Position numbers and translations under genes: made by a program. 64,000 nucleotides of DNA from Bradyrhizobium cytisi (GTDB lineage: Bacteria; Pseudomonadota; Alphaproteobacteria; Rhizobiales; Xanthobacteraceae), in the NCBI RefSeq assembly GCF_008123515.1, contig NZ_VSSR01000041.1, positions 17,006 through 81,005 on the forward strand, written 5' to 3'. Below, piece by piece: positions 32,773-41,541 of this stretch (position 1 is its first letter; each line of letters begins with the position of its first letter). The notes below the pieces were generated by a model. The model made no database searches and was not told the DNA's origin. It saw only the letters and a list, made by a program, of their open reading frames with translations.

Positions 32773-34301
32773 TCATCGGCGAAGCGCCTCCGCCCTCCGG
32801 CGCCTTCGGCCTCGACGCCATCGCCATGACCATGCGCTTTGGCGAATTCGTTGCGCTGGACAATGTCGAGCTGAAGGTGCGGCCCGGCTCGTTCCATGCG
32901 TTGCTCGGCGAGAACGGCGCCGGCAAGTCGACCCTCGTCAAATGCATCATGGGCTATTACCACGCGACCGAAGGCGACATCCTCGTCGGCGGCCGCGAGC
33001 AGGCGATCGCCAATCCGAAGGACGCGCATGCGCTCGGCCTCGGCATGGTCTACCAGCATTTTACACTGGTGCCGGCCATGACGGTTGCCGAAAACCTCGT
33101 GCTGGCGCGCGACAATGTGCCGGCCGTGGTCGATTGGTCGAAGGAGATGAAGGAGCTCGAGGCGTTCCTGGCGCGGATGCCCTTCAAGGTGCCGCTCTCG
33201 GCAAAAGTTTCCGATATCTCGGCCGGCGAGCGGCAGAAATGCGAGATCCTGAAGCAGCTTTACCTAAAGCGCCGCTTCCTGATCCTGGATGAGCCGACCT
33301 CGGTGCTGACGCCGGCCGAAGCCGACGAGGTGCTCGGCATGCTCCGCGACATGGTCGTCAAGGGCGAGCTCACCATCCTGATGATCACACACAAGTTCCG
33401 CGAGGTCATGGCCTTCGCCGATGAGGTCACAATCCTGCGCCGCGGCAAGCTCGCCGGTGCCGGCAAGGTCGCCGAGCTGACGCCGGACGCGATGGCGCGC
33501 ACCATGATCGGCGCAGAGGAGTTGACCGTGCAGCCGCCGCGGACCGGCGAAGCCGGACAGGCGCGGTTGGAGCTGGCAAAAGTCCGCGCGCTCGACGATG
33601 CCGGCGCCATCGCCGTGCATGACGTTTCCCTCACCGTGCGTGCCGGCGAGATCGTCGGCATCGCCGGCGTCTCCGGCAACGGCCAGCGCCAGCTGGTCGA
33701 AGTCCTGGCCGGCCAGCGCGAAGCGGAGGGCGGTGAAATCCGCGTCGCAGGCGATCCCTATCACGCCAGCCGCGAAGAGATGCGGCGCCACAGGATGTCG
33801 CTTCTGCCCGAAGAGCCGCTGAAGAACGCGTGCGTCGGCGGCATGAGCGTTGCGGACAACATCGCCTTCCGCGAGTTCGACCGCGCACCCTTCGCCAGCG
33901 GCGGCTGGTGGCTCAACCGCGGCGCCTTCCGCGACGACGCGAAGAAGAAGATTGGGCAGTACAAGATCAAGACCCGCACCCCGGATACGCCGATCTCGGC
34001 GCTGTCGGGCGGCAATGTCCAGCGTGCCGTGCTCGCCCGCGAACTTGCGGGCGATGTCGAGGTGCTGATCGCGGCCAATCCCTGCTTCGGCCTCGATTTC
34101 GCTGCCGTGGCGCAAATCCACGCCGAGATCATGGCGGCGCGCAACCGCGGCGCCGCAGTGCTGCTGGTCAGCGAGGATCTCGACGAATTGCTAGAACTTT
34201 CCGACAGGCTGGTGGTGATGTTCCACGGCGAATTCGTGTATGAAGCACGGACCAGCGAAGCCGATCTCACCGAGGTCGGCCGGCACATGGCGGGGCACTG
34301 A
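32769..34301 (+). CDS. ABC importer ATPase with two nucleotide-binding domains (nucleoside/BMP type)
   Basis: 510 residues from a GTG at 32769. The first NBD has Walker A GENGAGKSTL (~50), signature ISAGERQKCEIL and Walker B FLILDEPTSVL. The second NBD is degenerate at Walker A (GVSGNGQRQLVEVL), with signature ALSGGNVQRAVLAREL and AANPCFGLDF at the Walker B position. This tandem layout is typical of RbsA/YufO-type nucleoside or sugar importers. It energises the two permeases encoded upstream. Translation is probably coupled to the biuret-hydrolase-like gene by the GTGA overlap. Confidence 0.92.
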   Translation: MIIGEAPPPSGAFGLDAIAMTMRFGEFVALDNVELKVRPGSFHALLGENGAGKSTLVKCIMGYYHATEGDILVGGREQAIANPKDAHALGLGMVYQHFTLVPAMTVAENLVLARDNVPAVVDWSKEMKELEAFLARMPFKVPLSAKVSDISAGERQKCEILKQLYLKRRFLILDEPTSVLTPAEADEVLGMLRDMVVKGELTILMITHKFREVMAFADEVTILRRGKLAGAGKVAELTPDAMARTMIGAEELTVQPPRTGEAGQARLELAKVRALDDAGAIAVHDVSLTVRAGEIVGIAGVSGNGQRQLVEVLAGQREAEGGEIRVAGDPYHASREEMRRHRMSLLPEEPLKNACVGGMSVADNIAFREFDRAPFASGGWWLNRGAFRDDAKKKIGQYKIKTRTPDTPISALSGGNVQRAVLARELAGDVEVLIAANPCFGLDFAAVAQIHAEIMAARNRGAAVLLVSEDLDELLELSDRLVVMFHGEFVYEARTSEADLTEVGRHMAGH

Positions 34302-34308
34302 CTAATCG

Positions 34309-34355
34309 TTTGAGCATGATCTTTTCGGAAAACCGCTGCACACTTTTCCGGATCA
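34309..34355. repeat. Dispersed palindromic repeat (TTTTCGGAAAA type)
   Basis: GAGCATGATCTTTTCGGAAA with the matching arm TTTTCCGGATCA forms an imperfect hairpin. I recognise this as a family of short intergenic repeats found in many Bradyrhizobium genomes. It lies in the 70-bp gap between ATPase and deaminase genes. Confidence 0.7.
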
Positions 34356-34371
34356 CCCTCTAGGGGCATCG

Positions 34372-34857
34372 ATGGACGGCGCAAGCGAACGCGACGAGCA
34401 GTTTTTGCGTTTGTCCTTCGCGGTTGCCCGCCGTTCCCTTGCCCATGGCAACCATCCGTTCGGCTGCATCGTCGTCGACGCCGATGGCGAGGTGCTGATC
34501 GAGGCCGAGAACGGCTACATGCCGGATCACGACGGCACCGCGCATGCCGAGCGCCTCGCGGCCACTCAGGCCTGCCGCACGCTGAGCCGCGGGGTGCTGG
34601 CGACGGCGACGCTCTATTCCTCCGCCGAACCCTGCGCGATGTGCGCCGGCGCGATCTACTGGGCCGGCATCGGCCGCGTGGTCTATGGCCTCAGCGAGCA
34701 CCGCCTGCGCAGCGTCACCGGCAATCACCCGGAGAACCCGACGCTCGACCTGCCCTGCCGTGAGGTCTTTGCCAGCGGCCAGCGGCCGACGACGGTGGTC
34801 GGACCGCTGCTCGAAGACGAGGCCGAAGCGCTGCACGACGGCGTGTGGACGAAGTAG
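34372..34857 (+). CDS. Nucleoside/guanine-type deaminase (CDA fold)
   Basis: 161 residues. The zinc site is classic: HAE in DGTAHAERLAATQACRTL, and PCxxC in SSAEPCAMCAGAIYWAGIGR. Overall pattern (HGNHPFGCIVVDADGEVLIE, RVVYGLSEHRLRSVTG) is that of the tRNA-adenosine/guanine/cytosine deaminase superfamily, closest to free-base guanine deaminases (GuaD type) by length and context. It would release ammonia from an imported base or nucleoside. It follows the importer ATPase gene, separated only by a 70-bp gap with a repeat, so it may be the last gene of the sigma-54-controlled operon. Confidence 0.82.
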   Translation: MDGASERDEQFLRLSFAVARRSLAHGNHPFGCIVVDADGEVLIEAENGYMPDHDGTAHAERLAATQACRTLSRGVLATATLYSSAEPCAMCAGAIYWAGIGRVVYGLSEHRLRSVTGNHPENPTLDLPCREVFASGQRPTTVVGPLLEDEAEALHDGVWTK

Positions 34858-34875
34858 GCGCCCCAGCAATCGGTA

Positions 34876-34971
34876 CCGTAGGGTGGGCAAAGGCGCGCTC
34901 GCGCCGTGCCCACCATCGGAATGCAATTTAGGCAGAGGTGGTGGGCACGCTTCGCTTTGCCCACCCTACGG
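34876..34971. repeat. Large inverted repeat, Bradyrhizobium-type dispersed element
   Basis: CCGTAGGGTGGGCAAAG at 34876-34892 pairs perfectly with CTTTGCCCACCCTACGG at 34955-34971. Inner arms GTGCCCACC and GGTGGGCAC pair as well. The sequence matches a repeat I know as frequent in Bradyrhizobium intergenic regions. It lies between the convergent deaminase and Tsx-like genes, where it may act as a bidirectional transcript end. Confidence 0.8.
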
Positions 34972-35050
34972 CAGCGTCTCTCCTCAACCACGAATGACGC
35001 CGCACATTTCTGCGCGGCGCCATCGTTGTAGCTCGGAAACTTTCAGCCGA

Positions 35051-36157
35051 TCAGAACTTCACAGTGATACCACCGTAGACCGTGGACTCGGTGCAGCTCT
35101 TGGTGCTCTGGCCGGTCGCGGCGACCGTGCAGACGCCAGCCATGGCATTGTGATCGAGGCCGAACTTGTTCTGCCAATAGCGGTAGGCGACCCAGAGGTC
35201 GACGAAGTGCGAGTACTTGTCACCCAAAGCCGCCTTCGACGCATCGAAGGTCAGGCGGATCGGTTCGCTGTTCAACTCGGTCTTGGACTTGGTGCTGAAA
35301 ATGCCAGTGCCCGAAAGCGCAGGAAGGCCGTTCGAGTCGCCCTTCGGTCCGTACCAGCCGGCGCGGCCGCTGATCGACCAGAACTGCATGTTCGGCGGCA
35401 GGAAGCCGAGGTCCATGTAGTAGTTGACTTCGACGGCCCAGGTCGGGTTGTAGCTGACATTACCGTCGGAATTACAGGTCACGCCCGCGACGCCTGCACC
35501 GAACAGGCCGCACTGGGTGAAGGCGTTGTGGTTCAGGAACTCCCAATACATCAACGGAGCGACGTTGACATAGCCCTTGTAGGGAAGGTCGAAGGCGAAC
35601 TGGAGACCAGCGACCACGTCACGCTTGGCAGGCGCAAGGAAGTTGTTCTCGGTATTGGCGTCCATACCGACTTCAAACGAGATGTTGTGCAGCGGCCCCA
35701 TCGTGAAGGTCTTGGTGTTGAACAGCTCGTTCCAGCCGAAGGTCGAGCGGAACAGGCCATAGATCTCGGTTGCGCCTGCGCAGTTGCCGACACCGCCGGT
35801 GATGGTCACGCCCGGCGCGACGCAGGGCGAGGCGGGGTCGTTATGACCCGACTTGAACATCGAGATCGTGAAGAAGTTGGTGCCGTAGGCCCAGAGGTCG
35901 AAGTGCGTGAACGAATAGACCTGCTTGGCGGTGGTGCCGTTGATGCTGCCGTCCGGGCGGGTGCTCCACATGCCGGGGTCGGTGCCCTTGGGCATCCAGG
36001 AGAACGACACGCGGTCGTCGATCACCAGGAAGAACGGGAGATCAGGAGCCTTCTTGGCGGCCTTGACCGGCAGATCCGCAGCCTGCGCCAGACCACCGGT
36101 GGCGAGCGAAGCAAGTGACAGCACTGCAGCTGCAATTGCCCTGAAACGAAACGACAT
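35051..36157 (-). CDS. Outer-membrane channel, Tsx-like (nucleoside-specific) candidate
   Basis: 368 residues from the ATG at 36157 (GGGGG upstream). A signal peptide ends LATGGLAQAA, followed by a Lys/Pro-rich stretch and a beta-barrel with Tyr/Trp-rich alternating strands (FLVIDDRVSFSWMPKGTDPG, VYSFTHFDLWAYGTNFFTIS, TFTMGPLHNISFEVGMD). The final strand ends VYGGITVKF with the terminal aromatic residue needed for outer-membrane insertion. The FxHxDxWxYGxNFF pattern is that of Tsx-type nucleoside channels. Its position between two nucleoside-type ABC importers supports this. General porin remains the alternative. Confidence 0.7.
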   Translation of the reverse strand: MSFRFRAIAAAVLSLASLATGGLAQAADLPVKAAKKAPDLPFFLVIDDRVSFSWMPKGTDPGMWSTRPDGSINGTTAKQVYSFTHFDLWAYGTNFFTISMFKSGHNDPASPCVAPGVTITGGVGNCAGATEIYGLFRSTFGWNELFNTKTFTMGPLHNISFEVGMDANTENNFLAPAKRDVVAGLQFAFDLPYKGYVNVAPLMYWEFLNHNAFTQCGLFGAGVAGVTCNSDGNVSYNPTWAVEVNYYMDLGFLPPNMQFWSISGRAGWYGPKGDSNGLPALSGTGIFSTKSKTELNSEPIRLTFDASKAALGDKYSHFVDLWVAYRYWQNKFGLDHNAMAGVCTVAATGQSTKSCTESTVYGGITVKF

Positions 36158-36714
36158 TCTGAATACCCCCAAGCTTGGACACGCAAAAATTAATGTCCCT
36201 TGGGAGCGACACTTGCGCCGAAGTCCCGAAGTGAGAAGCCTCAACTTCTTTCAAGGCATGGCGCTTGTTTCGGCAGCGTATCGCATTTCACTGCGGAATT
36301 TTGAGGGTATCCGATGCGACATCGTCAACGGCCGTGGACAACGTCTTGCCGAACATTCCCGTTTGATTCTGTTTAGCTTTTGCATCGGCGCGATAACCCA
36401 AGCGCGACTGTCGAAGGCGGCCGTCGTGGTCACGGAGAAATGCATGCAGGCGGGTGGCGCGACTTTGCTCAGCTTCAAGTCAGGCCTGCCTAGCGGGTTC
36501 CGATTTGGCTAGAACCGTCACAAATTTGCAACAGCCGCCACGTGCAGCACGCAACCGCAAGAGCCGTGCAAGGGGCCATTGCGGACGCCTGGCGTCTCCG
36601 AAACAGCCGCGACTCGCGCGACCGGCCTTCTGCCGAAGCGTTAAGCAAGGGATGACGCTTTTTCACACCTTACGCAGCGGTTCAAACTAGCCCAGTATTA
36701 AGGCACTTCATCCC
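36158..36714. other. 557 bp divergent intergenic region upstream of Tsx-like and second importer genes
   Basis: No convincing gene; all frames lack ribosome sites and codon bias. It must hold promoters for the Tsx-like gene (leftward) and the second ABC operon (rightward). I found no sigma-54 element with correct spacing, in contrast to the neighbouring operons. Confidence 0.4.
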
Positions 36715-38304
36715 ATGCAAGCACATCAGCGAATGTTAGATCCGATATCCAACGGCCTGCATTCCGGCGAGTCCCCGTTACTCAGGACGGTGGGACTGAC
36801 CAAACGCTATGGAGATTTCCTTGCCAACGATTCCATCGACATCGAGATCTGGCCGAACGAAATCCACGCGCTGCTCGGCGAGAACGGCGCCGGCAAGTCG
36901 ACACTGGTGAAGGCGATCTATGGGCTGATCCAGCCCTCTGCAGGCGAGATCCGCTGGCACGGCGATCGAATCGTGCTGTCCGGCCCGTCGGAAGCGCGCA
37001 GCCGCGGCATCGGCATGGTGTTCCAGCACTTTTCGCTGTTCGACAATCTCACCGTCGCCGAGAACGTCGCGCTTGGGCTCGACGGCACGGAATCCTTCAA
37101 GGACATGTCGGCGCGGCTGGAGCAGGTGTCGAAGACCTATGGCCTGCCGCTCGATCCCAGACGCGAGGTCTGGCAGCTGTCCGTCGGCGAGCGCCAGCGC
37201 ATCGAGATCGTCCGCGCGCTGATGCAGGACCCGAAATTCCTGATCCTGGACGAGCCGACCGCGGTGCTGACGCCGCAGGAAGCCGACCAGCTCTTCATCG
37301 TGCTGGAGCGGCTCAAGGCCGAAGGCCGCGCCATCCTGTACATCAGCCACAAGCTCGAGGAGGTGAAGCGGCTCTGCGATACCGCCACGATCCTGCGCGG
37401 CGGCAAGAAAATCCAGACCTGCAATCCCCGGCTCGAGACCGCCGCCTCGCTCGCACGCATGATGGTCGGCGGCGAGATCAAAGAAGTGAAGGCAGCCGCG
37501 GGCCGGCAGACCACGATACCGCGGCTGGTCGTCAACGATCTCTCGCTCGCGCCGGACGAGGCGCATGGTGTGTGGCTCGAGCACATCTCCTTCGAACTGA
37601 AGGGCGGCGAAATCCTCGGCATCGCCGGCGTGGCCGGCAACGGCCAGGATGAATTGTTCGCAGCCCTGTCAGGCGAACGGCTGTCGAATGACCCCGGCAC
37701 GGTGGTGATCGAAGGCATCGCCGCCGGCCACCTCTCGATCACCAGGCGGCGCAAGCTCGGCGCCGCCTTCGTGCCCGAAGAGCGGCTCGGCCATGGCACC
37801 GCACCGCGCATGAAGCTGTCGGAGAACGCGCTGCTCACGGGACACGCGGCGAGCGGCATGGTCCATCATGGCTTCATCGACACAGCAGCCACGCTCAAGA
37901 CCGTCGACCGCGCCACCGAAACTTTCGACGTGCGCAAGGCCAAGCGCGATCCGGAAGCAGCATCCCTCTCGGGTGGAAACTTGCAAAAATTCATCGTCGG
38001 TCGCGAGATCCTGCGCAACCCGGCGGTGCTGGTGGTGAGCCAGCCGACCTGGGGCGTCGATGCCGGTGCCGCCGCCGTCATTCGCCAGGCGTTGCTTGAT
38101 CTCGCCACCGCAGGCGCCGCGGTGCTGGTGACCAGCCAGGATCTCGATGAGCTCGCCGAAATCGCCGACCGCATCGCCGTGATGTTCCACGGCCGGCTCT
38201 CGGAGCCGCTCGCCACACGCGACGCAACACGCGAAAAGCTCGGCCTTCTCATGGGCGGCAGCAGCCTGGAGCCGAAGGAGGCAGTGCATGCAGTTGGTGC
38301 TTGA
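36715..38304 (+). CDS. ABC importer ATPase with two nucleotide-binding domains, second system
   Basis: 529 residues. First NBD: LGENGAGKSTLVKAIYGL, VFQHFSLFDNLTVAENVALG, signature QLSVGERQRIEIVRAL, Walker B FLILDEPTAVL. Second NBD: degenerate Walker A GVAGNGQDELFAALSG, signature SLSGGNLQKFIVGREIL, then VVSQPTWGVDAGA. This is the same tandem class as the ATPase at 32769, but clearly diverged, so it is a separate system rather than a recent copy. The next permease gene starts 17 bp before this stop. An ATG at 36733 is a possible alternative start. No hydrolase gene is inserted in this operon. Confidence 0.92.
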   Translation: MQAHQRMLDPISNGLHSGESPLLRTVGLTKRYGDFLANDSIDIEIWPNEIHALLGENGAGKSTLVKAIYGLIQPSAGEIRWHGDRIVLSGPSEARSRGIGMVFQHFSLFDNLTVAENVALGLDGTESFKDMSARLEQVSKTYGLPLDPRREVWQLSVGERQRIEIVRALMQDPKFLILDEPTAVLTPQEADQLFIVLERLKAEGRAILYISHKLEEVKRLCDTATILRGGKKIQTCNPRLETAASLARMMVGGEIKEVKAAAGRQTTIPRLVVNDLSLAPDEAHGVWLEHISFELKGGEILGIAGVAGNGQDELFAALSGERLSNDPGTVVIEGIAAGHLSITRRRKLGAAFVPEERLGHGTAPRMKLSENALLTGHAASGMVHHGFIDTAATLKTVDRATETFDVRKAKRDPEAASLSGGNLQKFIVGREILRNPAVLVVSQPTWGVDAGAAAVIRQALLDLATAGAAVLVTSQDLDELAEIADRIAVMFHGRLSEPLATRDATREKLGLLMGGSSLEPKEAVHAVGA

Positions 38305-39379
38305 GAAGCGCGCCGAGCGCTCCAACACGATCGCGCTGGTCTCGCCGCTGATCGCGATCGGCTTGACGATCGTGACCATGACCATCCTGTTCGCGATCCT
38401 CGGCAAGAATCCGTTTCTCGCCCTGCAAGCCTATTTCGTCGCGCCTTTGATCGACAGCTATTCGCTCCAGGAGATTGCGGTCAAGGCGACACCGCTGGTG
38501 ATGATCGCGATCGGGCTGTCGCTTTGCTATCTCGCTAACGCCTGGAACATCGGCGCAGAAGGGCAATTCTTGATCGGCGCCGTCGCCGGAAGCTGGATCG
38601 CGGTGAAGACGCAAGGCACCGACGCCGGCCCTTGGGTGCTGCCGGCGATGTTGGTGCTCGCGGCCGCCGCAGGCGCGCTCTATGCGCTGATCCCGGCGAT
38701 CTGCAAGGTGAAGTTCGGCGCCAGCGAGATCCTCACCAGCCTGATGCTGGTCTATGTCGCCGACCTCCTGCTGGACTATCTCGTGCGCGGTCCCTGGCGC
38801 GATCCGAACGGCTTCAATTTCCCGACGACGGCCGAGTTCGATCCGGTTGCGACGGTGCCGCTGCTGATCGAAGGCGGCCGGCTGCATCTCGGCTCGATCA
38901 TCGCGCTGCTGGTGGTTGCAGCGGCTGCGATCCTGCTCGGGCGCACCATCAAGGGGTTCGAAATTCGCGTCGTCGGTGCCGCGCCGCGCGCGGCACGGTT
39001 CGGCGGCTTCAACGCCAACCAGCTGATCATCCTGACCTTCGCGGTGTCGGGCGCGCTGGCTGGCCTTGCAGGCATCATCGAGGTCGCCGGTCCCGTCGGA
39101 CATCTCCAGCCCGGCATCTCGCCCGGCTATGGTTTCACGGCGATCATCGTCGCGTTCCTCGGCCGGTTGAACCCGATTGGAATATTAATTGCAGGCCTTT
39201 TTCTCGCACTAACCTTTATCGGTGGCGAGCAGGCGCAGATCGCAATGAAGATCCCGTTGGACGTCACCAAGGTCTTCCAGGGCATCTTGCTGTTCTACGT
39301 GCTCGCCTGCGATTCCCTCATCCTCTACCGCTTCAAGCTGGTCTTCCCGAGCCGACAGGTGGCCCGTGGAGCTGGTTGA
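38288..39379 (+). CDS. ABC importer permease (nucleoside/BMP type), first subunit, second system
   Basis: 363 residues with about ten membrane segments. Motifs of the family are LQEIAVKATPLVMIAIGLSL, YLANAWNIGAEGQFLIGAVA, SPGYGFTAIIVAFLGRLNPI. The start overlaps the end of the ATPase gene, and the end overlaps the next permease start, so the genes are translated as a tight unit. It is homologous in role to the product at 30037. Confidence 0.9.
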   Translation: MQLVLEKRAERSNTIALVSPLIAIGLTIVTMTILFAILGKNPFLALQAYFVAPLIDSYSLQEIAVKATPLVMIAIGLSLCYLANAWNIGAEGQFLIGAVAGSWIAVKTQGTDAGPWVLPAMLVLAAAAGALYALIPAICKVKFGASEILTSLMLVYVADLLLDYLVRGPWRDPNGFNFPTTAEFDPVATVPLLIEGGRLHLGSIIALLVVAAAAILLGRTIKGFEIRVVGAAPRAARFGGFNANQLIILTFAVSGALAGLAGIIEVAGPVGHLQPGISPGYGFTAIIVAFLGRLNPIGILIAGLFLALTFIGGEQAQIAMKIPLDVTKVFQGILLFYVLACDSLILYRFKLVFPSRQVARGAG

Positions 39380-40283
39380 AGCCATCATCCTGTCGGTGCT
39401 CGCGGCGTCGACGCCGCTCCTGATCGCGGCAACCGGCGAGCTCGTGACCGAGCGCTCCGGCGTGCTCAATCTCGGCGTCGAGGGCATGATGATCGTCGGC
39501 GCGGCCTGCGGCTTTGGCGGCGCGTGGCTGACGGGCTCGATCTTCGTCGGCGCGCTGTTCGGCATCGTCGCGGGAACGCTGATGTCGCTGATGTTCGCGC
39601 TGATGGCGCTCGGGCTCGCCGTCAACCAGGTTGCGACAGGGCTGGCGCTGACCATTCTCGGCGTCGGTCTCTCCGGCTTGATCGGTGCCGGCTTCGTCGG
39701 CGAACGCATCACGCCGGCAGCTCATCTCAACATTCCCGGCCTCACCGACATTCCGCTGGTAGGTCGCGTGCTGTTCGGCGAAGACGCCTTCATCTATTTC
39801 TCCATTGCACTCATCATCGGCGTCTGGTGGTTCCTGTACCGCACGCGCGCAGGATTGATCCTGCGTGCCTGCGGCGACAACCACATCTCCGCGCATGCGC
39901 TCGGCTATCCCGTGCTGCACATTCGCACCCTCGCCGTCATGTTCGGTGGCGCCTGCGCCGGGCTGGCCGGCGCCTATCTCCCGCTCGCCTACACGCCCTT
40001 CTTCATTCCCGGCATGACCGCGGGCCGCGGCTGGATTGCGTTGGCTCTGGTCGTGTTCGCATCCTGGCGCCCGGGCCGGCTGGTGGTCGGCGCTTATCTG
40101 TTCGGCGCTGTGACGATCCTGCAACTGCATGCGCAAGGCTGGGGCGTCGGCATTCCCTCGCAATTCATGTCGGCACTGCCTTATCTCGCGACCGTCATCG
40201 TGCTGGTCCTGCTCTCCCGTGCGCGCACCGGCGGCTCGACCGCACCGGCCGCGCTCGGCACCGTGTTCGTGCCTGACCGCTAG
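39366..40283 (+). CDS. ABC importer permease (nucleoside/BMP type), second subunit, second system
   Basis: 305 residues from a GTG at 39366, 14 bp before the preceding stop. The diagnostic N-terminal segment is STPLLIAATGELVTERSGVL followed by NLGVEGMMIVGAACGFG, and later come LILRACGDNHISAHALGYPV and LPLAYTPFFIPGMTAGRGWI. About eight to nine helices. It forms the importer channel with the product at 38288. A strong hairpin follows 13 bp after the stop, before the binding-protein gene. Confidence 0.9.
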   Translation: MELVEAIILSVLAASTPLLIAATGELVTERSGVLNLGVEGMMIVGAACGFGGAWLTGSIFVGALFGIVAGTLMSLMFALMALGLAVNQVATGLALTILGVGLSGLIGAGFVGERITPAAHLNIPGLTDIPLVGRVLFGEDAFIYFSIALIIGVWWFLYRTRAGLILRACGDNHISAHALGYPVLHIRTLAVMFGGACAGLAGAYLPLAYTPFFIPGMTAGRGWIALALVVFASWRPGRLVVGAYLFGAVTILQLHAQGWGVGIPSQFMSALPYLATVIVLVLLSRARTGGSTAPAALGTVFVPDR

Positions 40284-40295
40284 CGTTTTCATTTT

Positions 40296-40327
40296 CGCAA
40301 CGTGCGCGATGGGGCGCGCACGTTGCG
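40296..40327 (+). promoter_or_regulatory. Perfect 13-bp intercistronic hairpin before binding-protein gene
   Basis: CGCAACGTGCGCG, loop ATGGGG, then CGCGCACGTTGCG. There is no T-run, so it is probably not a strong terminator. Its place between permease and binding-protein genes fits an mRNA-stabilising or processing element that raises binding-protein yield over that of the membrane parts. Confidence 0.7.
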
Positions 40328-40362
40328 GATCGTGGCTTTCCCCTGATGTTTGGAGATTGATA

Positions 40363-41439
40363 ATGAAGAAATCACTTCTTGCGCTGGTTGCCGGCCTTCT
40401 GCTTGCCGGGAACGTCAGCGCAGCCTCCGCCGCCGACAAGCTGAAGGTCGGCTTCATCTACCTCGGCCCGATCGGCGATCTCGGTTGGACCTATCAGCAT
40501 GAGCTCGCCCGGCAGGCTCTGGTAAAGGAGCTCGGCGACAAGATCGAGACCACCTATCTCGAAAACGTGCCGGAAGGACCCGATGCCGAACGCGCGATCG
40601 AGCAGCTGGTCCGCGCCGGCAACAAGCTGATCTTCACCACCTCGTTCGGCTACATGGACCCGACGCTGAAGGTCGCCAAGAAATATCCGAACGTGCATTT
40701 CGAGCACGCCACCGGCTACAAGCGCGACAAGAACATGTCGACCTATTCGGCCAAATGGTATCAGGGCCGCTACATTCAAGGCCTGATCGCGGCCAAGATG
40801 TCGAAGTCCGGCGTGCTCGGCTATATCGGCTCGTTCCCGATTCCCGAGGTCGTCTCCGGCATCAACGCGACGATCCTCGCGGCGCAGACCATCAACCCGA
40901 ACATCAAGGTCAAGATCATCTGGGCCAACACCTGGTTCGATCCAGGCAAGGAGGCCGACGCCGCCAAGGCACTGATCGACCAGGGTGCCGATATCATCAT
41001 GCAGCACACGGATTCGCCCGCCGCGATGCAGATCGCCAGCGAACGCGGCAAGCTCGCTTTCGGCCAGGACTCCGAGATGATCAAGTTCGGGCCCAAGACC
41101 CAGCTGACCTCGATCCTCGACACCTGGGGCTCCTACTACATCGAACGCGTCAAGGCCGAGCTCGACGGCACCTGGAAATCCGAGGACAGCTGGGGCGGTC
41201 TCGACAGCCACTTGTTCGCGATGGCGCCGTATACCAACATGCCTGACGACGTGAAGAAGATCGCCGAGGATGCCCAGGCGGCAATCACCGCGGGCAAGCT
41301 GCACCCGTTCAAATGCCCGGTGATTGGGCAGGACGGCAAGGAGATCGAGTGCAAGGGCGGCGCCAATCTCGCCGACGGCCAGATCCTCGGCATGAATTTC
41401 TACGTCAAGGGTATCGACGACAAGCTGCCGGGCAAGTAG
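40363..41439 (+). CDS. BMP-family ABC importer substrate-binding protein, second system
   Basis: 358 residues with a Sec signal (MKKSLLALVAGLLLAGNVSA). The mature part has LKVGFIYLGPIGDLGWTYQH, LIFTTSFGYMDPTLKVAKKY, VHFEHATGYK and SGVLGYIGSFPIPEVVSGIN, the BMP/PnrA-like pattern. No lipobox is present, as expected for a free periplasmic protein. It is the last gene of the second importer operon, following a stable hairpin, and is followed by a terminator. The sequence is clearly related to the protein at 28928 but differs in signal type (Sec against Tat). Confidence 0.92.
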   Translation: MKKSLLALVAGLLLAGNVSAASAADKLKVGFIYLGPIGDLGWTYQHELARQALVKELGDKIETTYLENVPEGPDAERAIEQLVRAGNKLIFTTSFGYMDPTLKVAKKYPNVHFEHATGYKRDKNMSTYSAKWYQGRYIQGLIAAKMSKSGVLGYIGSFPIPEVVSGINATILAAQTINPNIKVKIIWANTWFDPGKEADAAKALIDQGADIIMQHTDSPAAMQIASERGKLAFGQDSEMIKFGPKTQLTSILDTWGSYYIERVKAELDGTWKSEDSWGGLDSHLFAMAPYTNMPDDVKKIAEDAQAAITAGKLHPFKCPVIGQDGKEIECKGGANLADGQILGMNFYVKGIDDKLPGK

Positions 41440-41487
41440 CACGCTTCTTGCATTGACTAAATCACCTGCTCCTCCCGGAGGAGGTTC

Positions 41488-41541
41488 GGAGGGGGTGGCC
41501 AGAAGCACCCGGCACTTGTGGTCGCCCCCTCCTTCTATTTT
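41488..41541 (+). terminator. Probable terminator of second ABC operon
   Basis: GGAGGGGG (41488-41495) pairs with CCCCCTCC (41525-41532), followed by TTCTATTTT. It lies just past the binding-protein gene and abuts the end of the convergent deaminase gene. Confidence 0.55.

Noticed and set aside
36455..36469. TGGCGCGACTTTGCT as a sigma-54 promoter for the second importer operon
   Set aside because: The GG to GC spacing is one base short, which abolishes sigma-54 promoters.
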